Shown here one piece after another: positions 1 through 12,100 of a DNA stretch of 64,000 nt (position 1 is its first letter; the number at the start of each line of letters is the position of its first letter). Origin of the DNA: Aporrectodea caliginosa (Eukaryota; Annelida; Clitellata; Crassiclitellata; Lumbricidae); contig JACEVL010000498.1 of the NCBI GenBank assembly GCA_020284085.1, positions 509,501 to 573,500 of the forward strand, read 5' to 3'. Under the pieces are notes generated by a model. That model worked only from the letters and a program-made list of their open reading frames with translations, did no database searches and was not told where the DNA came from. Made by a program: the position numbers and the translations under genes.

Positions 1-45
1 GCTACCTCTGAGGCTAGCTTAAGGGACTGCTATTCTTCTTCTAGA
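1..45 (+). repeat. SINE family 1, tail fragment
   Basis: The window opens in an intron of TUBGCP3 inside the 3' end of a dispersed element. The end reads like gctagcttaagggactgct followed by TTCT repeats, and the same end recurs near 1160, 7200, 19245, 31620 and 60975. Confidence 0.6.
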
Positions 46-92
46 TTTGATTTTAATTAGATGACCTCATGCGTGTATCTGTGTCATTGTAG

Positions 93-1655
93 GCGATGAG
101 ACGATACCTGCTGCTCGGTCAGGGCGACTTCATCCGACACTTGATGGATCTTCTGGAGTAAGTCGAACTGAGTCGAGTTCTTTGACAGTATGCATGTCCG
201 ATGTTTTCTGTTTTGATCATGAGGCATGTTTTCAGTTTCCTAATGCTTTGGTATATGGTAGCAGACAATGTACTAGAAAGGCATGTTAATTAATGGCTGT
301 TTGACTAGTCAAATTGGAAATTGATTACGGTAATAGATTGATCGATTAAACAATTAGTCGATTTGAAGATCAAAGACGCTGGTGGAAAAAGTAAGTATGA
401 ACACTGCCTAAAATACCAGATCAACATGTCTCTCAAATCTCTAGTCATTAGATTAAATTAGCTATAGAAGTTGTAAGATTTGATTAGCTACAAAAGTTAA
501 CTGGTTCTACAGAAACTGTATGAAGTGACGAAGGGATTTTTGCATTTCTATTGCATATCTGGGTGTTTGCTGCATTTAACAGGTCAGAGTTTCTAAGGTT
601 TGTCACGACTGTATTATTCTTAACCTCTGTGACACAGTTTGAAGTCTATGTAAGGCGTGTTTTCTCGGCGTTTTGTGTATTTTTTGCTGTTCCATCATTT
701 TGTTCAAATCTTCACTTGTCGAACGCAAGTTTTTCCGCAAATGCTACTAATTTTTTAAATCCTTCTGCTGTTTGATAGGTTTGATTATCGTATTTAAGCT
801 GTTTATTGTATTTAAATAGTTAACACCAGATGGTTGTCTGTTATTCTAACAAATATTCATTCTGGTTTTTTTTCTTTGTTTTTGAATTTTTTTCTGATGG
901 TTAAGAAAAGAAATAGTGCATTAATTCCTAGTATTAGTCCTGGTTCTACTTGTACTGACATAATACAGAATTTTGTTGGCTAAATAATACGATTACTGTA
1001 ATGAGTACACTGGTTGTACACTGTTGGTGGGAAGATGAGACAGTGAGGGAGAGGACTGGCCACCCATCCTCATATATGCCAAGGCTAAGAAAATGAAGTC
1101 GCTAACATTTCATACCCATGGCTGCTTCTCAGGCTAGCCTAAAGGACTACTCTTCTACTTATCACTCAAAATCTCTGATCATATGTTCGTTACATCCTGA
1201 GCTGATTTTCCCTATGAATTTATGTTGGAATAGCAGGTATGATGAACTCCGCCACTGCCCATTCTGTGGTAGTCCAAAGTCGGGAGATAGGAGGAGGGCG
1301 ACTTTAATCGTCTGTTATGAATATTATATAATAATGGATAATAAATATTCACAACATAAGTAATAAAAATTCATGAAATATATGAAACTTTCAGAGTTTG
1401 CTTGTCATGTGATTATTCATTACTATGATTTGTGTCTTTCTTATGGCAGTGTCATTTAACTGAAACTACATAGATGTTTGGATGTCTTTCGTAGAGAGGA
1501 CTTGGCTAAGCCGGCACAGACTCTCTTCCTCCACAATCTGACAGGAATTCTTGAGACGGCAATTCGTGCAACCAACGCCCAATACGACGATGCCGACATC
1601 CTCAAAAGACTCGACGTCCGACTTCTGGAGGTCAGAAGTATAATGCTATGCTATT

Positions 1656-1744
<89 letters not shown>

Positions 1745-4700
1745 GTAACCTTTTAATAATGCAAGTCATATGCTCACTTGTTGAAAAAGAGACCGTTGAT
1801 GTAAAATGTCGTTGGATCAGGAAAAGCCCAATATTAGCAGCTACTATGAGCACTTACTTATTTTTACCGATATAATAAATATTAACAAATTTCATAAATA
1901 ATACATGTATTATGAATATTCATTTACTTATACTAAGAGTACTCATGAATATTTAAAAATTTCATAAATATTACATGTGTTATGAATCATTTACTTATAT
2001 AAAGAGTACTCATAAATATTTACAAATTTCATGAATATTACATATGTTATGAATATTCATTTACCTATTTCAAGAGCATTCACGGATATTTAAAAATTTC
2101 ATGAATATTTATTACATGCATCATGAATATTTATTATCATGAATATTTATTATCATGAATATTTATGAGCATATTTATTGCTTTTACAAATAGTTACTAA
2201 TGTGTATAACGAATATATTTGTGGTTAGGTATCACCTGGAGATACCGGTTGGGACGTTTTCAGTCTCGAATACCACGTGTCGGGCCACATTCGGACCGTC
2301 TTTACCCCTGAGTGCATGATCATGTACCTGCGAGTCTTCAACTTCCTGTGGCGAGCCAAACGCATGGAGTACATCCTGGCGCTCATCTGGAAAGAGCAGA
2401 TGGCTCACGCAAAACTTCTCCGCTCACTTCCCGGTTGGTCTTGCTCGGTTCTGCTATGTGAAAGTTGTTATGTGATAACGATAAAAATAATAATTGTAAT
2501 AATAATATTAATAATAATAGTAACGATGATAACGATATTGATAGTAATGATTGCAATAACGATGATAATAATAGTAATGATAATAATAGTAATAACAATA
2601 GTAATAATAAATAATAGAGCTATAATAATAAAAAGAAGTAGAAGTAGAGCTCCCTTAATCAAACCCTGAGAGGCAGCCATGGGCATGAGGTGTTAGTGAC
2701 TTCATTTGCTTGGCCTCGGCATATGAGGGCAGATGGCCAGTCCTCTCCCTCGCCGTCTCATCCTCCCACCGACAGTGTACGATCAGTGTACTCATTATAG
2801 CCGAGTTGGCTAGGGGAGCAGAAATCTCCAAACATTTTGAAAAGTATGCTTGCTGTCTATTGTAACTTTAATCTAATATACTTCTATGTTGAGCTGCCCT
2901 CAGAAGCTTACTGTGTGAGGGACCTTGAGCAAGTCCTTCACTCAGAATTGCTCCATGTCAGAAAGTGATGTTTGGTCGTTAGATAGCAGCACTTAATTGA
3001 TGCATAGTATAATTAATGCAAGGTAATAATATGTAATGGTGTTTTTCTGTTGTTTAGAGATGGCGCCAGTGTTGCACAAGTGCCACCTGATCTGTAGTGA
3101 GATGTTGCACTTTGTCCAACAGGTCCAGTACTACATCAACTTTGAGGTATGGTTATTTATCTCTGCCTGTCTTTTTGGACTGTATCTGTGTCTGTCTGTC
3201 TGTGTGTTTGTCTGTCTTTGTCACTCTGTTTGTTTCTATGTGTCTCTGTCTTTTTGACTTTCTGTGTGTCTGTCTGTCTTTTTGTGTGTCTGTCAGTTTT
3301 TCTCTGTCTGTATGTCTGTCTACTAAAGGAGTTTGTGGAATTGTTTAACCAGCTCAGAACAAAGGCAAGATTTAAAAGAATGGAAAATTAAATTTCCGAA
3401 ATTTATTTTTTAGTAATTTTTCGCTGAAGGTAAGAACAATCCTTTGGTATTTAAGAAACTTAAACTATGACTGCAAGACAAAATGTTTGTGACTTTGGGT
3501 TAAAGAAAATGACTAAACAACAAAGTAAATTTAAAAAAACTTACGACAGTTTCTATGGCATCATCAGTTGCTAACTACTACTTGGACATTGCTGTGGTAT
3601 TGACAGGTGTTGGAATGTTCCTGGGACGAACTTCTGCATAAGGTTAAAGATGCCCAGGATCTCGATCAGATCATTGCTGCCCACCAGGAGTTCCTCGATA
3701 CGATCACAACTCGATCGCTGCTCGATCCGCAGTCAAAAGTGAGTCGTGTGGTCGATCACAGCTCATCTGTTTGAGCCGAGTCTTTGCACCTCAATAGAGT
3801 GGTTGTTTAAAGCTGCTATACAAATATCTAGGTATATACCTACATACATACCTGCATAGGTACAAACATACTTTCATATATACATACATACATGCTTACA
3901 TAAATTCATACATGTAATACATGCATTGATACATACTTAACAAATTTTTATTACATGCATACATAGATTCATACATATATATACATGCTTACATATATAG
4001 ATGCATACATGTCCTACAATGCCTACTACTGTCACGGGCTAATATAGGTTTCTTACCTGCATACCTGGATGTTTACGTTGTGTCTTTGCGTGTTGCAGGA
4101 TATTCTGACACAGCTGCGGACGATTTTCGACCTGATCATTCAGTTCCAGGATATTCAGAACGTCATGTACAGCGCCGTTAAGATGGAACTCCTTCAGAGA
4201 CAGAACTACGAGGAAGCGAGAACTGGCAGCGCAGACAAGGTCTGTACTTACTTTGAAACCATCAGTACGGAGCTGGCTTTGAAAGTGTGGACCTGGTAGC
4301 CGATTGGTTAGACCGCTTGCCTTGTAATGCAGAGAGTTATGGGTTTGAGCCTCCTCCTTTGAGATGGTTACTGTGTGCAGTTTAGGGAACTTGAGCAAGT
4401 CCTTATCTCACAATTGCTCAGCGTCATCGACTGATGCGTGGTTGTTAGATATTGGTGCTTAATAAATGCGTAATAATAATAATACTAATTATGTTCCTTA
4501 TTGAATCGTGTCCGTGTTTTGTCATTATATTCTTTTGTGTTAAGACCAATTCTTATTCCTCAGTCTCATTATGTTTTAATTTACATTTTCACTTGTGGTT
4601 CGTAAAGCCTTGTGGCATCTTCTTAGGGCGCTACATCTGTCGCTGAACCCACTGCTTGGAACAGTCTTCCCGACCATGTGAAGATGCACCATCTCTGGAG

Positions 4701-5770
4701 ACATCTAAATCACAGCTCAAGACCTGGCTGTTTAAACTATCATATGACTGTCATTGACTTTTTGAACTTGTGTACTGCACCCTTTCCTTCAGCCTTGACT
4801 GTGCTACAGCACTACACAAATCATCATTATTACAACCTTTTGCATAATGGTGTGTTTGATATGTAGGGTGAATGGGGTACGAATGAGGAACTTGAGGAAG
4901 AGGAGACCAACAGACACCAGATATTCAGCCAGGTCGTCATTCAGACGAATCGATCCAAACTACGTGTTCTCACCCAGTCGTATCAGGTGACGTTCCTTTG
5001 ATCAATCCTTTGATCTTGCTTCTGACGTGTCTCTGTGGAGGGATTTTTTTATAGTTGTAATTAATCACGAATTTATGTAGCACCACTTGAGAAGAAACAA
5101 TCGGAGGTGGTCCACCAATCAGAGGTATGCAAAGAAGTGTGCTCACTTTGGAAACGTTTTGGGTGCATCGCAGCATAAAGACGCTAGGTCTGTTCGATTA
5201 TTATCGCTATCATAATGCCTAAGCCATCAATCGATGGTTATGAATCTGTAGTCAGTCAGTCCACCAGAGAAGCCCGGTTGAAGGGACGCACGGCGTTGAT
5301 GCTGCGGTGGTTTTCGGCCAGTAACGTGATTTCTTCGGGAAGGTGTGTCCGTAGCTAGACCAGAGGTCGCGTGAATGAGATGTAAATGAGAAATGTAGCT
5401 ACAAGGCAGTCGTGCGATAAAGACTACAAGAAGAACAGTGAAAGAGCAAAAATGCTGTAGGTGCTAGGTACTAGGTAGAGTAGCGCTGTTGATTAGTAGA
5501 TTACCTTGAAGGGGTGCTATAAAAAATTCCTTAATAATAATAATACCTAACAATCGACAAAGTGGAGCAGACTGTTCAAAGTTTCTAATAAGGAAATCTT
5601 TTATCTTTCAACAGAAAATGGTGGAGCAATTTCTCGTGATGCTCACGAGTCACACGGACGTCAGTCTGCGTTTCCTCAGCTTCCGCCTCAACTTCAACGA
5701 GCACTATCACGCCAGAGCGTCCAAGATGCGAAGTCCCTCTATGCAGCGAATAGCCAAAAAGAAAACTTAG
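93..5770 (+). CDS. TUBGCP3: Gamma-tubulin complex component 3, C-terminal part (eight exons, 5' end outside window)
   Basis: Subunit of the gamma-tubulin small complex and ring complex, which nucleates microtubules at centrosomes and spindle poles. I read eight phase-compatible coding exons: 93-157, 1495-1630, 2229-2433, 3058-3146, 3607-3738, 4099-4239, 4867-4986 and 5615-5770 (TAG at 5768-5770). They give 348 codons including the stop, about the last 347 residues. Motifs that identify the family are [20 protein letters not shown] in the first exon, [10 protein letters not shown] in the second, [15 protein letters not shown] and [16 protein letters not shown] in the third, [12 protein letters not shown] in the fifth, and [12 protein letters not shown] before a basic tail ending RIAKKKT. 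From family knowledge this is the GRIP2/C-terminal domain that contacts gamma-tubulin. All junctions are GT-AG. An ATTAAA at 5861-5866 is a likely poly(A) signal. The next gene, UPF3, is convergent. Identity is firm; exon borders are by eye. Confidence 0.95.
1015..1165 (+). repeat. SINE family 1, 5'-truncated copy
   Basis: Body and tail of the tRNA-derived family whose full copy is at 18947-19252. It has the gtgggaagatgagac segment, the ggactggccacc segment, aatgaagtcgctaac and the final aaaggactactcttct. The tRNA-like head is missing. It lies in a TUBGCP3 intron. Confidence 0.7.
1662..1742 (+). repeat. (GT)n microsatellite, about 40 units
   Basis: Uninterrupted TG dinucleotide run of about 80 bp, 30 bp after the donor of the second visible TUBGCP3 exon. 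Translations of this run (Cys-Val or Thr-His) are not genes. Confidence 0.97.
1885..2205. repeat. AT-rich tandem repeat, about 65-70 bp unit
   Basis: Three to four degenerate copies of a unit that contains atttcataaata, tacatgt, tatgaatattcatttac and an agagtactcat stretch, decaying at the right end into repeats of atgaatatttatt. Intronic to TUBGCP3. Confidence 0.8.
2480..2635. repeat. Degenerate AAT/GAT triplet array
   Basis: Low-complexity ATAATA/ATGATA array directly upstream of a reverse SINE copy, in a TUBGCP3 intron. Confidence 0.85.
2640..2825 (-). repeat. SINE family 1, reverse copy
   Basis: Reverse complement of the family-1 body: tail at 2640-2690, the aagtcactaacacct equivalent, then the tctcctcgccgtctcatcctccc segment and gagtacactgatcg. 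The tRNA-like head is poorly preserved. Confidence 0.75.
2900..3010 (+). repeat. SINE family 2, 5'-truncated copy
   Basis: Contains gggaccttgagcaagtcctt, the tcagaattgctc segment, a ggtcgttagatag segment and the gcacttaattgatgc end typical of the family-2 copy at 4291-4485. Confidence 0.65.
3180..3330. repeat. CTGT-rich low-complexity run
   Basis: Pyrimidine/GT-rich tetranucleotide-like repeat (tgtctgtctgtc with variants) just after a TUBGCP3 donor. Confidence 0.8.
3835..4015. repeat. Degenerate (CATA)n array
   Basis: Imperfect catacatacat repeats in the intron before the exon at 4099-4239. Confidence 0.85.
4291..4485 (+). repeat. SINE family 2, near full-length copy
   Basis: A tRNA-like head (ggtagccgattggttagac as box A, gggtttgagcctcc as a decayed box B) is followed by a body with ttgagcaagtcctt, cacaattgctcagcg and a tail gcttaataaatgcg ending in AAT repeats. 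The same architecture recurs at least ten times in the window. It starts 52 bp after a TUBGCP3 donor. Confidence 0.8.
4600..4810 (+). mobile_element. LINE 3' end fragment (tail of ORF2)
   Basis: Broken reading frames resemble the conserved C-terminal tail of non-LTR retrotransposon polymerases: WNSLP, then a shifted frame with TWLFKLSYD, then a poly-AT/ATT end. Only this tail is present. Confidence 0.5.
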
Positions 5771-5860
5771 AATGGACTGCCTCTGCGAGTCTATGCCACC
5801 GAGAAGTCAAATGCCACACTCCAGACACTGTTTCAGTTGTGTTTAGGTTAAGAATTGATT

Positions 5861-5866
5861 ATTAAA
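5861..5866 (+). terminator. Poly(A) signal of TUBGCP3 (ATTAAA)
   Basis: ATTAAA 91 bp after the TUBGCP3 stop. A matching reverse-strand ATTAAA for UPF3 lies at 5900-5905, so the two cleavage sites should fall at nearly the same place. Confidence 0.55.
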
Positions 5867-5899
5867 AAAATACAAAGAAACCGGACAGTATTAAATCAC

Positions 5900-5905
5900 T
5901 TTAAT
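5900..5905 (-). terminator. Poly(A) signal of UPF3 (ATTAAA on minus)
   Basis: Reverse-strand ATTAAA about 290 bp after the UPF3 stop and 34 bp from the opposing signal of TUBGCP3. Confidence 0.45.
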
Positions 5906-6193
5906 TCAGTGAAATGAAACAATAACCACATTCGAATTTACAGCTTCTAGGAATTGTCCGCATTTGAACAGCGCATAGTCCGAGACTCCTACTCGTGAAA
6001 ACAAAACGGGCTTACAAACGGTATATCTGCAGCTTTATGGCTGCATCTGTTCTTTATCGATTACCAGAGTTGGACAAAACTGAAACAAGTCTTAGTCTGT
6101 CATAGTTCATCATCAAGGACGTAGTTTGTCACCAAAGGCGATGCCAACATGATGCGTGACTGCCGTGTGTGATCTTTTTCGGCCAACACATCC

Positions 6194-9100
6194 TCATCGG
6201 CTGCTGGTCGCTTCTTTCTGCCGTTCTACGGCTCGTTTTGCTGGATTGTAAATCTCCTTCTCTGGTCGGTCCTGAAACAAAACAATATTTTAACAATATA
6301 GTTGGTTTTAGGTGCACCAATAAACATAGTCTTGTGCCATGGCCTCTAGAAGCTGCTCATTGCACTTATTCCTGCACTACTTGTAATAGTCTTGTATATG
6401 CGCAAGGGCCTGTTAGATCTGAATGAGAAACTCCACACCAGTATTGCATAATATTTTTTTAACCTCTGCAGAGAAAATGGACCAACTTGTCGATTACTAA
6501 TCAGCCAGAAAATGGTCTATTGCGTAATACCATGACTATCGAGTTTTGCGTCTGATTAATGCACCTGCAGCCAAAACTCACTGTACAACCAACTATGTTG
6601 CCCCACATGATGCATTTAGGCCAAAATCGGGTATTAACACATCAGGTTGAGATAGGTTAATTATTTATATGTGATTTCTCACCACATCATATTTTATATT
6701 TTCATCAAAAAGTATATAAATTTTTGGCCAAACGTTCTGCAATTTTTAGCAGATTTCCTGGTTATAAAGCTTATGGAAAATGTTAGCAAGTCCATTCCCG
6801 AGTATCCCGACAAGTGGTCCCTTTTCTGAACCAAGGTCATATTATGAGCAAATGGGAAGCCAACAGGATGGTTCAAATCTAAATGACTGTCTGTTCACTC
6901 TGTTGGGTCTAACTGTTCATCTGACTAACTTGAAAGACTTGAAATATTTGCACTTTCTCACTGTTCCAAGTTATAGAATGAATAAAATTTCTTATAATCA
7001 TTAACAGCTCCTAGCATAATTGCTTGTTTGTGCTTGTTCTACTAAAAATAATAGGTACCATAGATGCAGAAATAATAATCCTAATAAATTTGTAAGTGTA
7101 AGAAAAGCTGCATTTGTTGAAATTTATTATTGTGCCAAAAGAAATGACTTGCAGTTCATAAAGCTCTTTCAATCGTTTACAAGAAAAAGAGCAGTCCCTT
7201 AAGCTAGCCCTGAGGCAGCCATTGGTATGAAGTGTTAGTGACTTAAAGCTAAATCCGGCGCTGCACGTTACCTTGTATCTGATCTTCTGTCTGCTACTTT
7301 CTTTGTCGACGTTCGACCTTCCACCCCAGTCAGAATCGTCCTTTCTCTTAGAAGAAGTCGCGGTCGCTTCAACGGTGTCGCCATCATTGGTCGACTTGGA
7401 TCTGTTGCCCTTGGCGACATCACTCGTCGACGACCCAGTGCTGTCGCACGAGCCCCTCCTGGCTAGAATCTCCTCCAGTTGCGGAGGAGTGGCTTCCTTC
7501 TTGCCTTGCTCCGACCAGCTGGAACCCTTCTCCGCGGTCTTGCCGCTCTGAGACGGTTTTTCCGGGTAGCGTTCTCTATCTTTCCGACTGTCGTAGCTTC
7601 TGCTCTTCTCGCTGCCGTCCTTCCGGCTGTCGTAGCTCGTCGGTTTGCTCCGAGTGCCGGGGAGACCGCGTGGCTCTTGGTGGAACCGGCGTCCTCCTGG
7701 CGTGTGATCGCCGTGTCCAGGTTCCGGCCTCTGATATCGGGTGTCCTTCACCGTCGATCCTTTCCCGCCGGACTCCTTGGGGCGGCTGTGGTCGTACCTG
7801 TAGTCGCCTTTGACTTCTCGTCTGCCATCGTCTCGCCGGCTGTCTCGATAGTAGTCCCTTCCGTCGTCCTTTCTTCCGTCCCTGTAATAGTCCCTGTCCC
7901 GCTGCTTCCCGTCCCTCTCCTGGCCTCTGTAGCCATGGTAACTGCCCGGGTACTGCCCGTTATCCCTGTCCTGAACCTTCTCGCGTTCCCTGTCGACTTC
8001 TTTCTCTGCCTGTGCGTCGGTTTCTTTTCCCTTCTCTTTGTATCTGTTCCTCTCGCTCTGGTCACCGTAGGATTCTGATTTCTTTCGTGCTCCATAGTTG
8101 GAGTCCTTCTGCGAGTATCCCTCGCTGTCTCTTCTTCTGTCATCCTCCCTCCTTCTGTCTCCATATGGCTGCAACATACAATCCGATTACAAATAGGCCA
8201 TCAGCTAAATGTTCTACGTATTTGCAAAAATAAGAGTAAAAATATATGAATAATTTCTTTAAAGCCAGGAAGCATGAACATCGAGATACTCTGTGCAGCA
8301 TAAGTATTCTGAAAGATTACTGGTAGTCACTTGTTGAGAAAAAGGATCAAGTTTAATGAACACTTGTGGGGAGACAGTTGGACTATGAACTTCTGAAACA
8401 GCTTACTAACCCAGCACAACATGACAACATGGCGCTGTGCCCCTAATCAGGGGCCTCTGAGTAGTTTGCGCTTACAGTGGCACTATGTAATGATGATCAT
8501 TTACAATTGGGGAGGTAAATATTTGTTGACATCTGCTGTACTTTTCAGGTTTCAATAACTAAGCAACTCCATTCTAGAACTTTCTTAAACCCTTCTTAAA
8601 TGTTTTAAAGGCAGGCTCCTGCATTCTTGAAAATTTCACAAATTGGAGCACACTTTGTGTAAAGAACTAAAGTTTTCTAAAACAATATTCAGATTATGAT
8701 ATTTTTCACGATCAAAGAAAGAACACAGGTTATTTAAATTTATGTTGTCATGAATTGGGAAAAGAAACCAACTATAAAGAAAATTCCTTGTGAATTTGAG
8801 TTACCGACAGCACAGACCTTTTCAATTCTCCTGTTCTTGTCCTTTCCATCTTTCCTGTCATCGTATCTCCTGTCAGTTCCATCCAGATTACTTCCTTTCT
8901 TCATCTGTTCCTTGGCTCTAACAAAATTTCCAAACAACATTACTCTTTCATTAACCAAACACCGACTTCGCTGCTGTTTTATCCGCAAAGGAGGCACACC
9001 TTCCATTAAAATGAAATTGCTATTTTTACTAGTCGAGATGACAGCATTTTATACGTTTAAAGGGCATTTCATTGCAACTTGCCTCGGCCCGTGTGAGTAC

Positions 9101-12100
9101 ATACAGTACAATACATACAAACATGCCAAAGTACATGCATACAAACTTGTAAACAAAGGAACGAGATACCTAACTACAGATACAAACAAACATACCAAAA
9201 TACATACACAAATACATACAAACATACCTAAATACACAAACACACACACACAAATACCTAAATACATACATACACATTTTTGGAATTATCTTACCTTGAG
9301 TCATCGTTTAACGATGGTCTGACTTTGTCCGTTCCCTTCTCTGTCGAGTCCTCTCGTTCCTCTCTAGAATCTGCCTCCGCAGCTAGCGCTGGCTGCCTCT
9401 CCTTCTCATCCCTCTCCTTCTTCAACAGCTGAACAAACACAAATAATTCTCAGATTTCATTCTCAGTGGATTAAATAAAAACATATTGATGCATCAAGGT
9501 ATGCATCAAAGTATCCAACATAAATCTAAGTATTGAGTAAGCATCTAAGTAATGAGTATGCATCAAAGTATTTAGTATGCATAAAAGTGTTTAGTATGCA
9601 TCAAAGTATTTAGTATGCAACTATGCATCTAAGCATCGAGTATGCTTCAAAGTATTGACTATGCATCAAAGCACTAAATATGCATCAAAGTATTTAGTAT
9701 GCATCTAAGCATTTAGTATGTTTCAAAGTATTGAGTATGCCTCTAAGTATCCAGTATGCATCTAAGTATTGAGTATGCATCAAAGTATTTTGTATGTATT
9801 AAAGTATCCAGTATACATAAAAGTATCCAGTATGCATCAAGGGACCTGGTATGCATAAAAGTTTGTATTTATATGTACCTTGATTGGAGCCTGGATGACC
9901 TCTTCCTTCTTCTTCAGTTCCTTCTTCCTTCTTCTTCAGTTCTTTCCTTTCTGCTTCCGGCGGCTCAGTTCCCGCAGCTCTTTCTCCTTTTCCAGCTGTC
10001 TCCGGTGAAGATCCTCACGCTGCTTGCGACGCTCCAGTTCCTTGCGCCTCTTCTCGTCCCGTGCGTGCTAATTCAACGCAAAAAGCAACGACACCCAAGT
10101 GAGATGAAAATAAATGCATTACATAAAAACTTCTTCTCTTTTAAGAACTGAATTTGTTTTTACTGAAAAACTTATGGATCCAGCTAGGTTCATCAAAAAA
10201 TTATGTTAGGAGCAAAATAGTTTATCTCTGAGAAAGCAGGCCCAATTATTATTATTTGTTTTATTACTATTATTATTATATATTTTTTGATATTATTATT
10301 ATTTAAAAGTGCCATTACAATTAGGCTTATAAGTTATAACAGAGAAACTGAACTCCAAAGTTTGAACACTGTGTAGCCTGTGTGTTTCGTTCCAGCACAT
10401 CAACAATCCATTGTCGTACAAAAATAAGGCATTACCATGAAAGCATTTCGCTTCTCTTCTTTTTTCTTGGTCAGAAATTCAATCAGCGGTGTTATCACTC
10501 TCGGACAGCCATGGTTGGCTAAGAAAAACAAAAAAATTCCATTAAAATGTTGATCAAAGAAATCTAATAACTTCTATAGAACTATCATCATAACACTCAA
10601 GGTATAAAAGTACTGAGTATCAATCAATCAATCAATCATCATTTATTGTTAACCTTTGAACAGTGCATTTACAGTTATACAGTTTTCATTTGAAGGGTAA
10701 CAAGGAGGCCCTGAAGGGATGAGTATCCCGCTAAATTAGGGTCACCTATGTACCAGATATATACAGCTAGAGGCAGTTGCGATTGCTATCTTGTTCAACA
10801 TATCTCGTGGGCTAAATGCCCTATACTGGTCATTGGTTAGAGAACAGTTTAGGAAAATAGATCATTATTTTGTTTATCGTAGTTAGCATTATCCATAGGA
10901 GCTTAACTAATAACTTAACTAACAACTTAACTAAATAAGATCAGTTTGGTTACTTATTAGGTGGGTGCGTAACATCTTTTTAAACATATACAGATTGGTT
11001 GCTTGGCATATTTCAGTGGGAATCTTATTCCATACGGAGGGACCTATATGCTTGGCTGAGAATTTGCGTGAGTTTGAAAGTGCAAGCGCTGGGCGATAGT
11101 TGCTCGAGCTCCTGGTGTAGTGGGTGTGAATATCTGACCCACGCTGAAAGTAATCATTAAAGTTAGAGGGCAGGAGTTTATGAGTATGCATCAAATTATC
11201 CAGTAACACCAAATAATCCGGTAGGCATCAAAGTACAGGTATTCAATATGCATCAAAGGGCTTGGTATGCATCAAGGTACAGATACCTAGTAAGCATCAG
11301 AGTATCCAGAGTGCATCAAAGTTTATGTAATAATAATATCCAGTACCCATCAGAGAACCTGGTATGAATCGGAAGTACCTGGCAGGCAACTTAATACAAA
11401 TACCCAGTATGTATTGAAGTATCCAGTGTCCATCAAAGTACCAGTTCTGCACAGAAATACCTGGCATTCATCAACTATGCATAGTATGCATAACAGTACC
11501 TTGCAGTCACCAAAGCACATATACCCAGTATGCATCAAATAATCCAGTATGCAGGAAAACGAACACTAATTGCCTGGAAAAAGGAAGTCAACCGCTCACC
11601 CTTAAGCAGCTTCTCCTTGGCTTCGATCTCTTCCAGGAGCATCTCTGGCAGAGCAATCGTCTCCACTTCCACTTTCTTCAGAGTCTCGAGGAACTTCTGG
11701 TAGTCCAGATCTTCAGAATTCCAGAAACAACAAAAAACCGTGGCTAAGAATATGTCTTATTGGCGGTGATTAGCTTCTGTTTAACGACACCGTGTCATAA
11801 CAAAGATGATTAGCGTCACCCTCCTTGCTTTGGACTGGCAATGCCTCATCATATATTCATCTGGATTTATATAGCGCCTTTCAAGAGCAATTGTGAGTGA
11901 AGGACTTGCTCAAGGTCCCTACACAGCGACCGCCTCAGTGGAGAATTGAACCCGTACTCTCTGAGTTACCAGCCATGCGCTCTAACCAATCGGCCACAAT
12001 GCCCCTTCCTTTATTGGGAAATTGATCATCATAACTAACCTGATCATAAACCAACTGGCTTACTCAACCAATTGGCCAGCCAATAGTGTTGAGGAACTTC

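Noticed and set aside
1632..1875. Cys-Val and Thr-His repeat proteins
   Set aside because: Frames of the (GT)n run.
7479..8078. 199-residue plus-strand open frame
   Set aside because: Antisense to the Arg/Asp-rich UPF3 exon 10. Its Leu/Val/Ser-rich translation is the shadow of that biased exon.
10061..10067. Alternative acceptor or donor inside UPF3 exon 7 to avoid the TGA
   Set aside because: The only donor-like site (gtgagg after cgcaagcagc) leaves a phase that breaks the join to exon 8, and a 23-nt GT-AG interval in the exon is too short to be an intron.
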